Source of the DNA: Kitasatospora sp. MAA19
GTDB lineage: Bacteria; Actinomycetota; Actinomycetes; Streptomycetales; Streptomycetaceae
DNA: 64,000 nt
Assembly (NCBI RefSeq): GCF_029894125.1
Contig: NZ_JARXYZ010000004.1
Coordinates: 124,001 to 188,000, forward strand
Direction of reading: 5' to 3'
A program made the position numbers and the translations under genes. Under the pieces are notes generated by a model. The model worked only from the letters and a program-made list of their open reading frames with translations, searched no databases and was not told where the DNA came from. Shown here one piece after another: positions 49,441 to 57,923 of this stretch; the first letter of the stretch is position 1; each line of letters opens with the position of its first letter.

Positions 49441-50604
49441 CGCCCGCGGCAGGCCCGGTCCGGTCCGGGCGACCTCCCGGTGCCAGCGGTCGAGGTCGCG
49501 CAGCACGTCGGCCCGGGCGTCCGGCTCGGCGGCCGCCACCGCGGCCAGGTCGCGCAGCAGCGCGACGGCGGCGCCCGGGCTGCCGTCCTGGGCCAGCCAG
49601 AGGGCCAGGTCGTGGCAGGTGCGCAGGGTCCGCGGGTCGGCCGGGCCGCAGATCCGGGCGAGGTCGGGGATGAGCGCGGTGAGCATCCCGACGGCCTCCG
49701 CGGGGGCGCCCTGCGCGCCGCGCTGCCAGGCCTGGTCGGCCCGGCGGCGCAGCTGCTCCGGGCTGGGGTCGTCCGGGCGCAGCACCCCGGGCCGGATCCG
49801 GCGCAGCCGCTCCAGCACCTCGACGGCGGTGGCGGGCCGGTCCGCCGGCCGCTTGGCGAGCAGCCCGGCGACCAGGTCGGCCAGCGCCGGGTCGGTGCTG
49901 CGGACCCGGGGCGGGGTCTCCTCCAGGTGCTTGTACATGTACTCGGCGGCCGAGGTGGCGCGGAACGGCCGCCGCCCGGCGCAGAGTTCGTACAGCATGA
50001 CGCCGAGCGCGTAGAGGTCGGCCCGGCCGTCCACGGCGGCGCCGGACCAGCACTCGGGCGCCAGGTAGGGGACGGTGCCGACCACGTTGCCGGTGGAGGT
50101 GAGCACGGCGGACTGGGTGAGCAGCCGGGCGATGCCGAAGTCCAGCACCTTGGCCTTGCCGCCGTCGTCGATCATCACGTTCTCGGGCTTGATGTCCCGG
50201 TGGACGATGCCCGAGCGGTGCGCGGCGTCCAGCGCCTTGCAGACCTGGCGCATCCACTTCAGCGCGACCTCCTGGTCCGGGACGCCGTCCTTGAGGACCG
50301 CGGACAGGGCCCGGCCGCGGACCAGTTCCAGGACCAGGTAGTGGGTCTCCCCGGCGCCGGTCGCGACCCGGCCGTAGTCGTGCACCGTCACGATGTGCGG
50401 GTTGGACAGGCCGCCGGCCGTCCGGGCCTCGCGGACGAACCGTCCGATGGCCTCCCGGTCGGTGGCGTGCTCCTCCAGCAGCACCTTGACCGCGACCTCA
50501 CGGTCGAGCCGCAGGTCGGTGGCCTTCCAGACCACGCCGAATCCGCCCCGGCCCAGCAGCGCGTCCAGCCGGTAGCGGCCGTCGAGCACCTCCCCCTGCC
50601 GCAT
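49396..50604 (-). CDS. soluble Hanks-type Ser/Thr protein kinase with TPR-like C-terminus
   Basis: A 402-residue kinase with all catalytic motifs: GRGGFG (18-23), Lys40, HRDIKPEN (135-142), DFG (155-157) and APE (182-184). There is no transmembrane helix or PASTA domain. The C-terminal 130 residues contain a TPR-like unit (IPDLARICGPADPRTLRTCHDLALWLAQDG). The ATG at 50604 is chosen by comparison with the related kinase at 59857-61677; a TTG four codons earlier is possible. It lies 87 bases downstream of the solute-binding-protein gene and may be the last gene of that operon. Substrates unknown. Confidence 0.92.
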   Translation of the reverse strand: MRQGEVLDGRYRLDALLGRGGFGVVWKATDLRLDREVAVKVLLEEHATDREAIGRFVREARTAGGLSNPHIVTVHDYGRVATGAGETHYLVLELVRGRALSAVLKDGVPDQEVALKWMRQVCKALDAAHRSGIVHRDIKPENVMIDDGGKAKVLDFGIARLLTQSAVLTSTGNVVGTVPYLAPECWSGAAVDGRADLYALGVMLYELCAGRRPFRATSAAEYMYKHLEETPPRVRSTDPALADLVAGLLAKRPADRPATAVEVLERLRRIRPGVLRPDDPSPEQLRRRADQAWQRGAQGAPAEAVGMLTALIPDLARICGPADPRTLRTCHDLALWLAQDGSPGAAVALLRDLAAVAAAEPDARADVLRDLDRWHREVARTGPGLPRALSLAGLLGGGPQSG

Positions 50605-50691
50605 GTCCTCCCCCAACTCCAGGTCCTCCGGACGGCGTTCGCCGTCGGCTGGGTCACCATAGCGGCGGGGGGAGGCGAACGGGTGAACGGA

Positions 50692-51681
50692 TCAGGGCTT
50701 CGGCTTGGGCAGCCCGGGCGGGTTGATCTCGGAGGTCGTCACGGCCTCGTTGTCGAGGCCCCAGCGCTTGAGCACCTGGCCGTACGTGCCGTTCCCGATC
50801 ACCTCGTTCAGCGCCCCGTTGAGCGCCTGGACCAGCCCGTTGTCCTTCCGGGTGGTCGCGGCGATCTTGCCGAGGACGTCCGCGCCGCCGCCCGAGTAGG
50901 TGCCGACCACCTCGGTCTCGCCGGTCTGCGCGACGTGGAAGGCCAGGCTCGGGTTGGGGCCGACGTAGGCGTCGATCCGGCCGGAGGAGAGCGCCAGGTA
51001 GAACTCGGTGCCCTGGAAGTACTTGATGTCGATCGGCTTGAGGCCGTTCCTGACGTTGTCCTCACTCCAGGAGATCAGCAGCTTCTCCTGGTTGGTGCCG
51101 GAGGCGACGCCGACCGACCGGCCGGCGAGGTCCTTGGCGCCGGCGACCTTGAGGCCGCTGCCCTTCTTCGCCTCGAAGCCGAGGACGTCCAGCCGGTAGG
51201 TGGCGAAGTCGTACTTCTCCTTGCGGGCCTCGGTGACGGTGATGTTGGAGAGCCCGACGTCGTACTTTCCGCTGTCCAGGCCGACGAAGATGTTCTCCCA
51301 GGAGACCGGGTTGAACTCGACCTTGAGGCCGAGGACGTTGCCGACCAGGGAGGCGAGGTCCGGCTCGACGCCGATGACGGTCCGGTCGTCGTCGGCGTAG
51401 AAGTCCAGCGGCGGGGTGGTGCCGAGGGAGTCGACGACGGTCAGCGTCCCCCGCCTTCTGATCTCCTCCGGGACGAGCGCCGCGATCGCGTCGACCTTGG
51501 GCGTGGTCACCCGGTTCTGATGGGGCGTCAGATTCACCGCGGTGCCGTTCGGCGCCGTGGTGCCCCTGGCCGGGGCGAGTCCCGCCGAGGCTCCCGAGGA
51601 CGCGCCGCCGCAGGCGGCCAGGGCGAGGGCGGCGGCGAACACGCCGGCGGCGGCCACCAGGGCGCGACGGGGTAGGGACAT
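50692..51681 (-). CDS. ABC transporter solute-binding lipoprotein (family 3)
   Basis: A 329-residue extracytoplasmic binding protein of the SBP_bac_3 (polar amino acid/cystine) type. The signal peptide ends in the lipobox LAAC with Cys24 as lipid anchor. The binding domain begins near RRRGTLTVVDSLGTTPPLDFYADDD, with IGVEPDLASLVGNVLG and KYDVGLSNITVTEARK. It is the second binding protein in the same operon; the two share the ALVPEEIRRRGTLTV-type entry to the domain. Solute unknown, sulfur-containing amino acid derivative suspected. Confidence 0.92.
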   Translation of the reverse strand: MSLPRRALVAAAGVFAAALALAACGGASSGASAGLAPARGTTAPNGTAVNLTPHQNRVTTPKVDAIAALVPEEIRRRGTLTVVDSLGTTPPLDFYADDDRTVIGVEPDLASLVGNVLGLKVEFNPVSWENIFVGLDSGKYDVGLSNITVTEARKEKYDFATYRLDVLGFEAKKGSGLKVAGAKDLAGRSVGVASGTNQEKLLISWSEDNVRNGLKPIDIKYFQGTEFYLALSSGRIDAYVGPNPSLAFHVAQTGETEVVGTYSGGGADVLGKIAATTRKDNGLVQALNGALNEVIGNGTYGQVLKRWGLDNEAVTTSEINPPGLPKPKP

Positions 51682-51744
51682 GGCGGAACTCCTGCTCGGT
51701 GAAAGGGATTTCGGCAGTAAGGGGGGTGATGGCGGTGCGGCGGG

Positions 51745-52539
51745 TCAGAGCACCTTGGCCAGGAAGGCCCGGGTGCGCTCGTGCCGCGGGTGGTCCAGGA
51801 CCTCGGCCGGCGGGCCCTGCTCGACCACCACGCCGCCGTCCATGAAGACGACGGTGTCGGCGACCTCGCGGGCGAAGCCGATCTCGTGGGTGACTACGAT
51901 CATGGTGGTGCCGGTCCGGGCGAGGTCCTTGATGACGTCCAGCACCTCGCCGACCAGCTCCGGGTCGAGCGCCGAGGTGGGCTCGTCGAACAGCAGCACC
52001 TTCGGCTCCAGGGCCAGCGCCCGGGCGATCGCCACCCGCTGCTGCTGGCCGCCGGACAGCTGCCGGGGGTACGCGTCGGCCTTGTCGGCCAGCCCGACCC
52101 GCTCCAGCAGCGCCAGCGCCGCCGTCCTGGCCTCGGCCCGGGGCCGGCGCAGCGCCGCGATCGGCGCCTCGACCAGGTTCTCCAGCACGGTGAGGTGCGG
52201 GAACAGGTTGAAGTTCTGGAACACGAAGCCGATGTCGGTGCGCTGGCGCAGCACCTCGCGCTCCTTGAGCTCGTGCAGCCGGTCGCCGGAGCGCCGGTAG
52301 CCGATCAGCTCGCCGTCGATGGCGACGTAGCCGCCGTCGAGCTTCTCCAGGTGGTTGATCGCGCGCAGCAACGTGGACTTGCCGGAGCCGGACGGGCCGA
52401 GCACCACCGTCACCGAGCCGGCCGGGACGTCCAGGTCGAGCCCGCGCAGCACCGCCAGTTGCCCGAAGCTCTTGTGCAGGCCGCGGACCTGCACCATCGG
52501 CGCGGCGGTGTCCGGGGCGGGCTTGGCGAGCGCGGTCAT
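51745..52539 (-). CDS. amino-acid-type ABC transporter ATPase
   Basis: A 264-residue ATPase of the polar-amino-acid uptake group (GlnQ/HisP/TcyN-like). Walker A is GPSGSGKST (48-56), the signature is LSGGQQQR and Walker B is [24 protein letters not shown] is the Q-loop region typical of this group. The ATG overlaps the permease stop by four bases. It is the only ATPase in the locus and probably energises both permeases. Confidence 0.96.
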   Translation of the reverse strand: MTALAKPAPDTAAPMVQVRGLHKSFGQLAVLRGLDLDVPAGSVTVVLGPSGSGKSTLLRAINHLEKLDGGYVAIDGELIGYRRSGDRLHELKEREVLRQRTDIGFVFQNFNLFPHLTVLENLVEAPIAALRRPRAEARTAALALLERVGLADKADAYPRQLSGGQQQRVAIARALALEPKVLLFDEPTSALDPELVGEVLDVIKDLARTGTTMIVVTHEIGFAREVADTVVFMDGGVVVEQGPPAEVLDHPRHERTRAFLAKVL

Positions 52540-53564
52540 GAACGTCCTCCGGGGGTACGGGCGGCGGCCGGCGTGCGGGCCGGCCGGGCCCGGACGAAGG
52601 CCCGGGCGCGCTGGAGCGGGGTGGGCGGCGGGGTGCGCTGCGCGCCGCGGGCGAAGTAGCGCTCGACGTAGTACTGGCCGATCGACAGCACCGTGGTCAG
52701 CAGCACGTACCAGACGGTGGCGACCATCAGCAGCGGCACCACCCGGCCGGTCCGGCCGTAGACCACCTGGGCCTGGTAGAAGAGCTCGCCGATGGCCATC
52801 ACGTAGACCACCGAGGTGCCCTTGAGCAGCGAGATCACCTCGTTGGCGGCGGCCGGCAGGATGCCGCGCATCGCCTGCGGCAGCACGATCCGCCAGCCCT
52901 GGCGCCAGCGCGGGATGCCGAGCGCGGCGGCGGCCTCCCGCTGGCCGGCGTCCACCGCGATGATGCCGCCGCGGATGATCTCGGCGGCGAACGCGCCCTG
53001 GTGCAGCCCGAGGCCGAGCACGGCGGCGCCGAGCGCGCTCAGCACGCCGCCCGTCTCCACGTCCCCGAAGGTCGGACCGAACGGGATGCCGATCCCGAAC
53101 CGCTTGTACAGGTACGACAGGTTGAACCAGAACACCAGCTGGACGATCAGCGGGATCGACCGGAACACCCAGACGTACGCCCAGGCGATGGACCGCAGGA
53201 TCGCGCTGCGGGACAGTCGCATCCCGGCCACCACGGCGCCCAGCAGGAAGCCCAGCAGCGTGCCGTAGGCGGTGAGTTCGAGGGTGCGGCCGACCGCCTG
53301 GACGATGGTGTCGGCGGTGAAGTAGACCCGGAAGGTGGCCCAGTCCCAGCCGGGGTTGGTGGCCAGCCCGTGGGCGAACTGGGCGAGGACGACGAGCGCG
53401 GCGATCCCGATCCCCCAGCGCCAGGGGTGCCGGGCGGGGACGGTCCGCAGTCCGGCCAGTTCGTCGAGGTCGAGGCGGGGATCGGGGCCGGGGTCGGAAC
53501 CGGGGCCGGGCGCGGGCCCGCGGCGGGCCGGGGCCCCGGGCGGTGCGGTGATGCTGACGGTCAT
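52536..53564 (-). CDS. amino-acid-type ABC transporter permease
   Basis: A 342-residue HisM/GlnP-type permease with about six membrane spans after a 45-residue Pro/Gly-rich cytoplasmic start. The ATPase-contact EAA loop reads [24 protein letters not shown] basic tail of about 40 residues follows the last span. Its stop overlaps the ATPase start. It resembles the permease encoded divergently at 56958-57923, so the two may form a heterodimer, as TcyL and TcyM do in Bacillus. Confidence 0.95.
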   Translation of the reverse strand: MTVSITAPPGAPARRGPAPGPGSDPGPDPRLDLDELAGLRTVPARHPWRWGIGIAALVVLAQFAHGLATNPGWDWATFRVYFTADTIVQAVGRTLELTAYGTLLGFLLGAVVAGMRLSRSAILRSIAWAYVWVFRSIPLIVQLVFWFNLSYLYKRFGIGIPFGPTFGDVETGGVLSALGAAVLGLGLHQGAFAAEIIRGGIIAVDAGQREAAAALGIPRWRQGWRIVLPQAMRGILPAAANEVISLLKGTSVVYVMAIGELFYQAQVVYGRTGRVVPLLMVATVWYVLLTTVLSIGQYYVERYFARGAQRTPPPTPLQRARAFVRARPARTPAAARTPGGRS

Positions 53565-53592
53565 CGGGGGGCTCCTTCGGCAGACCCGGGGA

Positions 53593-54540
53593 TCACGGGT
53601 GTTCGGGCGGGCTGATCCGGGACTCCGCGATCGCCGAGTCGGTGACCCCCCACTTCCGGAGGATCCGCTCGTACGTCCCGTCCTTGATCAGCTGGTTGAC
53701 CGCCGCCTGGAAGGCCGGGGTGAGCTTCGAGCCCTTCTTGAACGCGAAGCCGACGTCCAGCCGGTGGAACTCGCCGAGGAAGCGCGTCCCCGAGGCCTCC
53801 TGCGCGGCCTGGTAGCGCAGGCCGTTGATGGTGGACATCAGGACGTCCACCCGGCCCTGCTGGAGGCCGGTGAGCACGGCGCCGCCGTCGCTGAACGCCT
53901 TGACCTCGTACGGCTTCTTCCCGGCGTCGGTGCAGACGTTCCTCCTCGCGTTCAGCGTGGTCTCGAAGGTGGTGCCGGCGCCGGTGCCGATGGTCAGCCC
54001 GCAGAGCTGGACCAGGTCGGTGACCGGCTGGACGTCCTTGTCGTCCTTCCTGACCGCGAAGCCCTGGCCGTCGTCGATGTAGGTGACGAAGTCGATGGTC
54101 TTCAGCCGGGCCGTGGTGACCCCGAAGTTGCCGGTGCCGACGTCGAACTTGCCGCTGTCCAGGGCGGGCAGGATGGTCTCGAAGGCGGCCTCCTCGCGCC
54201 GCACGGTCAGCCCGAGCAGCCTGGCCACCGCATCGGTGAAGTCCACGTCGATCCCGGCCGGCTTCTTCGTGGCCTGGTCGGCGTAGAAGGCGGTGGGCGG
54301 CGCGCCGAAGGACGCGCCGAACGTCAGCGTGCCGGCCTTGCGGACCTCCTCGGGCAGCAGCGCGGCGACGGCGTCCGACTTCGCGAGGCCGGAGACGACG
54401 TCCTGGGAGGCGGCGGTGGCGGCGGGCCCGCTCGCCCCCGCCGCACCCGCGATCTTCGGGTCCGAGCCGCACGCGGCCAGCGCCAGCACCGGCAGCAGGG
54501 CGGTGGCCGCGAGCAGGCGGCGGACGGTGGTGGTTCTCAC
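53593..54540 (-). CDS. ABC transporter solute-binding lipoprotein (family 3)
   Basis: A 315-residue binding lipoprotein. The lipobox is LAAC with Cys24. The SBP_bac_3 domain starts near VRKAGTLTFGASFGAPPTAFYAD and carries GIDVDFTDAVARLLGLTV and KFDVGTGNFGVTTARLK. It is first of the transport genes after the enzyme genes. Two binding proteins served by one ATPase suggest two related solutes or one broad-range system. Confidence 0.93.
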   Translation of the reverse strand: MRTTTVRRLLAATALLPVLALAACGSDPKIAGAAGASGPAATAASQDVVSGLAKSDAVAALLPEEVRKAGTLTFGASFGAPPTAFYADQATKKPAGIDVDFTDAVARLLGLTVRREEAAFETILPALDSGKFDVGTGNFGVTTARLKTIDFVTYIDDGQGFAVRKDDKDVQPVTDLVQLCGLTIGTGAGTTFETTLNARRNVCTDAGKKPYEVKAFSDGGAVLTGLQQGRVDVLMSTINGLRYQAAQEASGTRFLGEFHRLDVGFAFKKGSKLTPAFQAAVNQLIKDGTYERILRKWGVTDSAIAESRISPPEHP

Positions 54541-54550
54541 GAAGGGCCTT

Positions 54551-55123
54551 TCAGGGGGTCGGAGCCAGCACCGGCAGGTGCTTCTCGAAGGGGAGCGGGC
54601 CGATCGGAATGGGCCCCTCCTGCCCGTCGGCGGGCAAGGAGGGAGGATCGGCGGCGACGTCGAACAGCGGGGTGTAGCCGGCCGCCAGGTAGAGACCCCT
54701 GGCCTCGGGTTGGCGCGGGCCGGTGGTGAGGTGGATCCGGGCGTAGCCGGCGGCCGCCGCCGTCCGCTCCAGCTCGGCCAGCACCCGGCGGGCCAGGCCG
54801 CGACGGCGGTGCGCGGAGTGCGTCCACATCCGCTTCAGCTCGGCGGTGCGCTCGTCGTACCGCTTGTACGCGCCGCCGGCCACCGGCTCGCCGTCCTCCA
54901 GCAGGAGCAGCAGCACGCCGTGCGGCTCGGCGAAGGCGTCCCGGGGATAGCGGGTCATCTCCTGGCGCGCCTCGGGGCCGTAGCGGCTGACGTACTCGTG
55001 GGTGAGTTCGCGCAGCAGCGGCTCGACCAGCGGGTCGTCGATGGTGACCCGGCGGAACTCGGCCACCGGGCCCGCGCCACTCGTGCCGCTCCTGCTCGCA
55101 CCGCCCGTGCGGGAACCGCTCAC
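54551..55123 (-). CDS. GNAT-family N-acetyltransferase
   Basis: A 190-residue GNAT protein. The acetyl-CoA-binding motif A is ELKRMWTHSAHRRRGLARRVLAELE (Q/RxxGxA type: RRRGLA), followed by AAAAGYARIHLTTGPRQPEARGLYLAAGY. The first 25 residues are Ser/Gly-rich. The GTG at 55123 overlaps the monooxygenase stop by four bases (GTGA), so the two enzymes are translationally coupled. By analogy with Bacillus YtmI/SnaA, it may N-acetylate an S-alkyl-cysteine; this is inference. Confidence 0.9.
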   Translation of the reverse strand: MSGSRTGGASRSGTSGAGPVAEFRRVTIDDPLVEPLLRELTHEYVSRYGPEARQEMTRYPRDAFAEPHGVLLLLLEDGEPVAGGAYKRYDERTAELKRMWTHSAHRRRGLARRVLAELERTAAAAGYARIHLTTGPRQPEARGLYLAAGYTPLFDVAADPPSLPADGQEGPIPIGPLPFEKHLPVLAPTP

Positions 55124-56289
55124 GCCTGCACCGCGATCAGCTGGTGCCGGTCGCGCTCGGCCCGCTCGGCCGCCGCCTCGGCGGCCTTGGCGGCGTCCCG
55201 CTTCGCGACCTCCTCGCGGACGATCGGGATGACGTGGCGGCCGAAGTCGATCGCGTCGTCGAGCAGGTGGTAGCCGCGGGCGGAGAGGATGTCCACGCCG
55301 AGGTCGTAGTAGTCGAGCAGCGCCTCGGCGACCGTCTCCGGGGTGCCGACCAGGGCGTTGGAGTTGCCGGCCCCGCCGGTGGCCGCGGCGGTCGGGGTCC
55401 ACAGCGCGCGGTCGTAGCGCTCGCCGGCCTCGGCGATCTCGATCAGGCGCTGGGAGCCCGTGTTCTCCGGCGTCACGGCCGCGGCGCCGAGCGGGCGGCC
55501 CCGGCGGACCAGGTCCCCGGCGGCCCTGCGGGCCTTGATCGCCGCCACCGTCCGGTGCGCCTTCTCCCAGGCCAGCTCCTCGGTCGGCGCGATGATCGGC
55601 CGGAACGCCACCTGGATCCGCGGCACGTCGGTGCGCCCGGCGGCCCGGGCCGCCTCCTTCACCCGCTCGATCTGCTCGGCGGTGCGGGCCAGCGGCTCGC
55701 CCCACAGGCAGTAGATGTCCGCCTCGGCGCCGCCGGCCGCGTAGGCGGCGTCCGAGGAGCCGCCGAAGGAGACCGCCGGGCGCGGCTGCTGGACGGGGAA
55801 GACGTCGGAGACGAAGTCGTTGAAGCGGTAGTGGGCGCCCTCGTGGTCGAAGGGCTCCCGGCTGGTCCACGCCTTCTTGACGATGCCGATGTACTCGCGG
55901 GTGCGCTCGTAGCGCTGGTCCTTGGCGAGGAAGTCGCCCTCGCGCTGCTGCTCGTGGTCGCTGCCGCCGGTGATGAAGTGGACGGTCAGCCGCCCGTCGC
56001 TGATCTGGTCCAGGGTCGCGAAGGTCTTGGCGGCGAAGGTCGGGTAGGAGACGTTGGGCCGGTGCGCCAGCAGGATCTGCAGCCGGTCGAGGTGCGAGGC
56101 GAGGAAGGCCGCCGCGGCCGCCGGCTCCGGGGAGCCGGCGCCGTACGCGAAGAGCACCCGGTCCCAGCCGTGGTCCTCGTGGGCCCGGGCCAGCCGCAGG
56201 GTGTAGTCGCGGTCGAAGGCGGCGGTGGAGCGGGGGGTGGTCTCCGAGCCGTCGCCGGTGGCGGCGATACCGAGGAATTCGACGGGCAT
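55120..56289 (-). CDS. SsuD-like FMNH2-dependent monooxygenase
   Basis: A 389-residue LLM-class monooxygenase close in layout to alkanesulfonate monooxygenase SsuD. It shows EDHGWDRVLFAYG, LLAHRPNVSYPTFAAKTFATLDQISDGRLTVHFITGG and the ERYERTREY-like QRYERTREYIGIVKKAW. The C-terminal Ala/Glu/Arg helix (about 362-382) is an extension. Such enzymes cleave C-S bonds with reduced FMN and O2. No flavin reductase gene is adjacent; the divergent FAD protein could fill that need. It is the first long gene after the Cys leader peptide. Confidence 0.93.
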   Translation of the reverse strand: MPVEFLGIAATGDGSETTPRSTAAFDRDYTLRLARAHEDHGWDRVLFAYGAGSPEPAAAAAFLASHLDRLQILLAHRPNVSYPTFAAKTFATLDQISDGRLTVHFITGGSDHEQQREGDFLAKDQRYERTREYIGIVKKAWTSREPFDHEGAHYRFNDFVSDVFPVQQPRPAVSFGGSSDAAYAAGGAEADIYCLWGEPLARTAEQIERVKEAARAAGRTDVPRIQVAFRPIIAPTEELAWEKAHRTVAAIKARRAAGDLVRRGRPLGAAAVTPENTGSQRLIEIAEAGERYDRALWTPTAAATGGAGNSNALVGTPETVAEALLDYYDLGVDILSARGYHLLDDAIDFGRHVIPIVREEVAKRDAAKAAEAAAERAERDRHQLIAVQA

Positions 56290-56609
56290 GGCGGAACCTT
56301 TCGGGTGAGCGGAGTCCGGCGGACTGCGGGTGGGCAGGCCGGAGTCGGCCGGGAGGGACGGCCGTCAGTTCCTGTCCGACCGAGTAGGGGTGCGCGGCGG
56401 GCGCGCCGACAACGGTGTCGGCGCCCGGGCTCGGCGGGAGGCAGGCGTGGACGAGGGAGTACTGCCGGAGTTCAGTGCGAGGTCGTCGGACGGCAGCGTG
56501 CGCCTGGGGCGCCGTCAGCTACGAACGGCGGATCCCGGCCCGCGACGGGGCGGACCGAGGGAGGACTCCCCGGGGGAGATCAGGGCCGGACGGGCGGCCC
56601 GCTACCGGG
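56290..56609. other. 320-bp leader between the leader peptide and the monooxygenase gene
   Basis: Untranslated on the minus-strand message. It contains a compact palindrome CTCCCC-C-GGGGAG near 56562-56580 shortly after the leader-peptide stop, and other GC-rich inverted segments that could form attenuator structures. No gene is seen. Confidence 0.5.
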
Positions 56610-56687
56610 TCAGCCGCGACACGCCGCGGACCACACCCGACCGAAGTCGATGTGGTCGCGGGTGACCAGGGGCTGCTCGGCGTACAT
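56610..56687 (-). CDS. short Cys-Arg leader peptide (sulfur attenuator)
   Basis: A 25-codon frame starting ATG at 56687 with GAGG directly upstream and ending TGA. The central part reads LVTRDHIDFGRVWSAACR. This pattern, (L)xTRxHIDxGRVxSAxCR near the stop, matches the short 'putative leader peptides' found ahead of sulfur-metabolism genes in streptomycetes. Ribosome stalling at the Cys codon when Cys-tRNA is scarce would alter folding of the 320-nt leader and raise expression of the monooxygenase-transporter operon. The similarity is from memory of the family pattern; the attenuation itself is inferred. Confidence 0.75.
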   Translation of the reverse strand: MYAEQPLVTRDHIDFGRVWSAACRG

Positions 56688-56957
56688 GACCTCAAGTTGA
56701 GCAGCCGCCCGAGTGGTCCGTCAACCATCCATCATTGCCGCTCTGTTGCGATCTCCTGTCGTCCTGCAACCGGCCCCGGCCAGGGCTCGATCCGGATCCG
56801 GACCGCCCTTGACAGCCGTCGATCGCGCATGCGTACGATCACGGCGGAGTGCAGTGCACAGCGCCGGCCGTGTTGAGGGACGCGGGCCGGTGCGACGGCC
56901 GTACGTGACCACACCCGTACCTCCCGCCCGCCCGTACCTCCGCCAGGAGCCGCCGTC
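56688..56957. other. 270-bp divergent promoter region
   Basis: Separates the leader-peptide operon (minus) from the permease-FAD operon (plus). It contains the plus-strand promoter candidate at 56809-56839. GTTGC at 56745-56749 and GCAAC at 56766-56770 form a weak inverted repeat. A minus-strand TTGACG lies about 30 bases ahead of the leader peptide. Confidence 0.5.
56809..56839 (+). promoter_or_regulatory. probable promoter of the permease-FAD operon
   Basis: TTGACA at 56809-56814 and TACGAT at 56834-56839, 19 bases apart, are good matches to the housekeeping sigma (HrdB) consensus. The predicted transcript would have a leader of about 110 nt before the permease ATG. Confidence 0.55.
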
Positions 56958-57923
56958 ATGGCCACCCCGCAGGACGTCCTGCCCGCCCCGTCCGCCCTCG
57001 ACCGCCCCGCCCCGCCGCCCGGCCCCGCCCCGGACGCCCGGATCGTCGCCCGCCGCCGGCCCGGCCAGTGGGTCTTCGCCGGGATCGCACTGCTGCTGGC
57101 CGCGATGGCCGTCCACTCGATCGTCCGCAACAAGGCCTTCCAGTGGAGCGTGGTCGCCGACTGGTTCACCGCGCGATCGGTGCTCGACGGCCTCACCCTG
57201 ACCCTCTGGCTCACCGCCGTCACCCTCGCCCTCGGCTTCGTCCTCGGCACTGGCCTCGCCAGCATGCGACTGTCCACCAACCCGGTGCTGCGCACCCTGA
57301 GTTGGGGCTACATCTGGGTCTTCCGCTCCACCCCGCCGCTGGTGCAGCTGCTGTTCTTCTTCAACATCGGCGCGCTCTACCCGACCCTCGGCCTCGGCAT
57401 CCCGTTCGGCCCCGAGTTCGTCACCGTCAAGACCGTCAACCTGATCGGCCCCACCCTCACCGCCGTCATCGGCCTCACCCTGCTGGAGACCGCGTACGCC
57501 GCCGAGGTGATCCGCGGCGGCATCCTGTCCGTCGACCGCGGCCAGCTGGAGGCCGCCGCGGCGCTCGGCCTCGGCCGGTGGCGGGTGCTGCGCCGGATCG
57601 TCGCCCCGCAGGCGATGCGCTCGATCGTGCCGACCGCCGGGAACATGCTGATCAGCGCGCTCAAGGGCACCAGCATCGTCAGCGTGCTGGCCGTCTCCGA
57701 CCTGCTCTACTCGGTCCAGCTGGTCTACCTGCAGTCGTACCAGGTCATCCCGATGCTGGTGGTCGCCACCATCTGGTACCTGGCGATCACCACCCTGCTG
57801 TCCATCGGCCAGTACTACGTCGAACGCCACTACGCCAAGGGCGCCACCCGGGACGGCCTGCCGCCCACCCCGCTCCAACGGGCCCGGGCCGGGCTGCGAC
57901 GGCTGCGCGAGGTGGCGGCGTGA
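56958..57923 (+). CDS. amino-acid-type ABC transporter permease
   Basis: A 321-residue HisM/GlnP-type permease with about five to six spans after a Pro-rich 35-residue start. The EAA loop is LEAAAALGLGRWRVLRRIVAPQA. The ATG at 56958 follows CAGGAG. It closely resembles the permease at 52536-53564 (shared YYVER and [11 protein letters not shown]-terminal segments). No binding protein or ATPase lies on this strand, so it should share those made by the divergent operon. Confidence 0.95.
   Translation: MATPQDVLPAPSALDRPAPPPGPAPDARIVARRRPGQWVFAGIALLLAAMAVHSIVRNKAFQWSVVADWFTARSVLDGLTLTLWLTAVTLALGFVLGTGLASMRLSTNPVLRTLSWGYIWVFRSTPPLVQLLFFFNIGALYPTLGLGIPFGPEFVTVKTVNLIGPTLTAVIGLTLLETAYAAEVIRGGILSVDRGQLEAAAALGLGRWRVLRRIVAPQAMRSIVPTAGNMLISALKGTSIVSVLAVSDLLYSVQLVYLQSYQVIPMLVVATIWYLAITTLLSIGQYYVERHYAKGATRDGLPPTPLQRARAGLRRLREVAA

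Noticed and set aside
56829-56876. Plus-strand 15-codon frame with two Cys (MRTITAEC start) ahead of the permease
   Set aside because: It overlaps the predicted -10 hexamer, so it would not be transcribed, and has no ribosome site. Nearby GTG-started frames are no better supported.
57068-57919. Long open frame extending the FAD protein upstream through the permease gene
   Set aside because: It is an out-of-phase GC shadow of the permease gene; the FAD domain starts cleanly at the GTG at 57920 with a 4-bp overlap.
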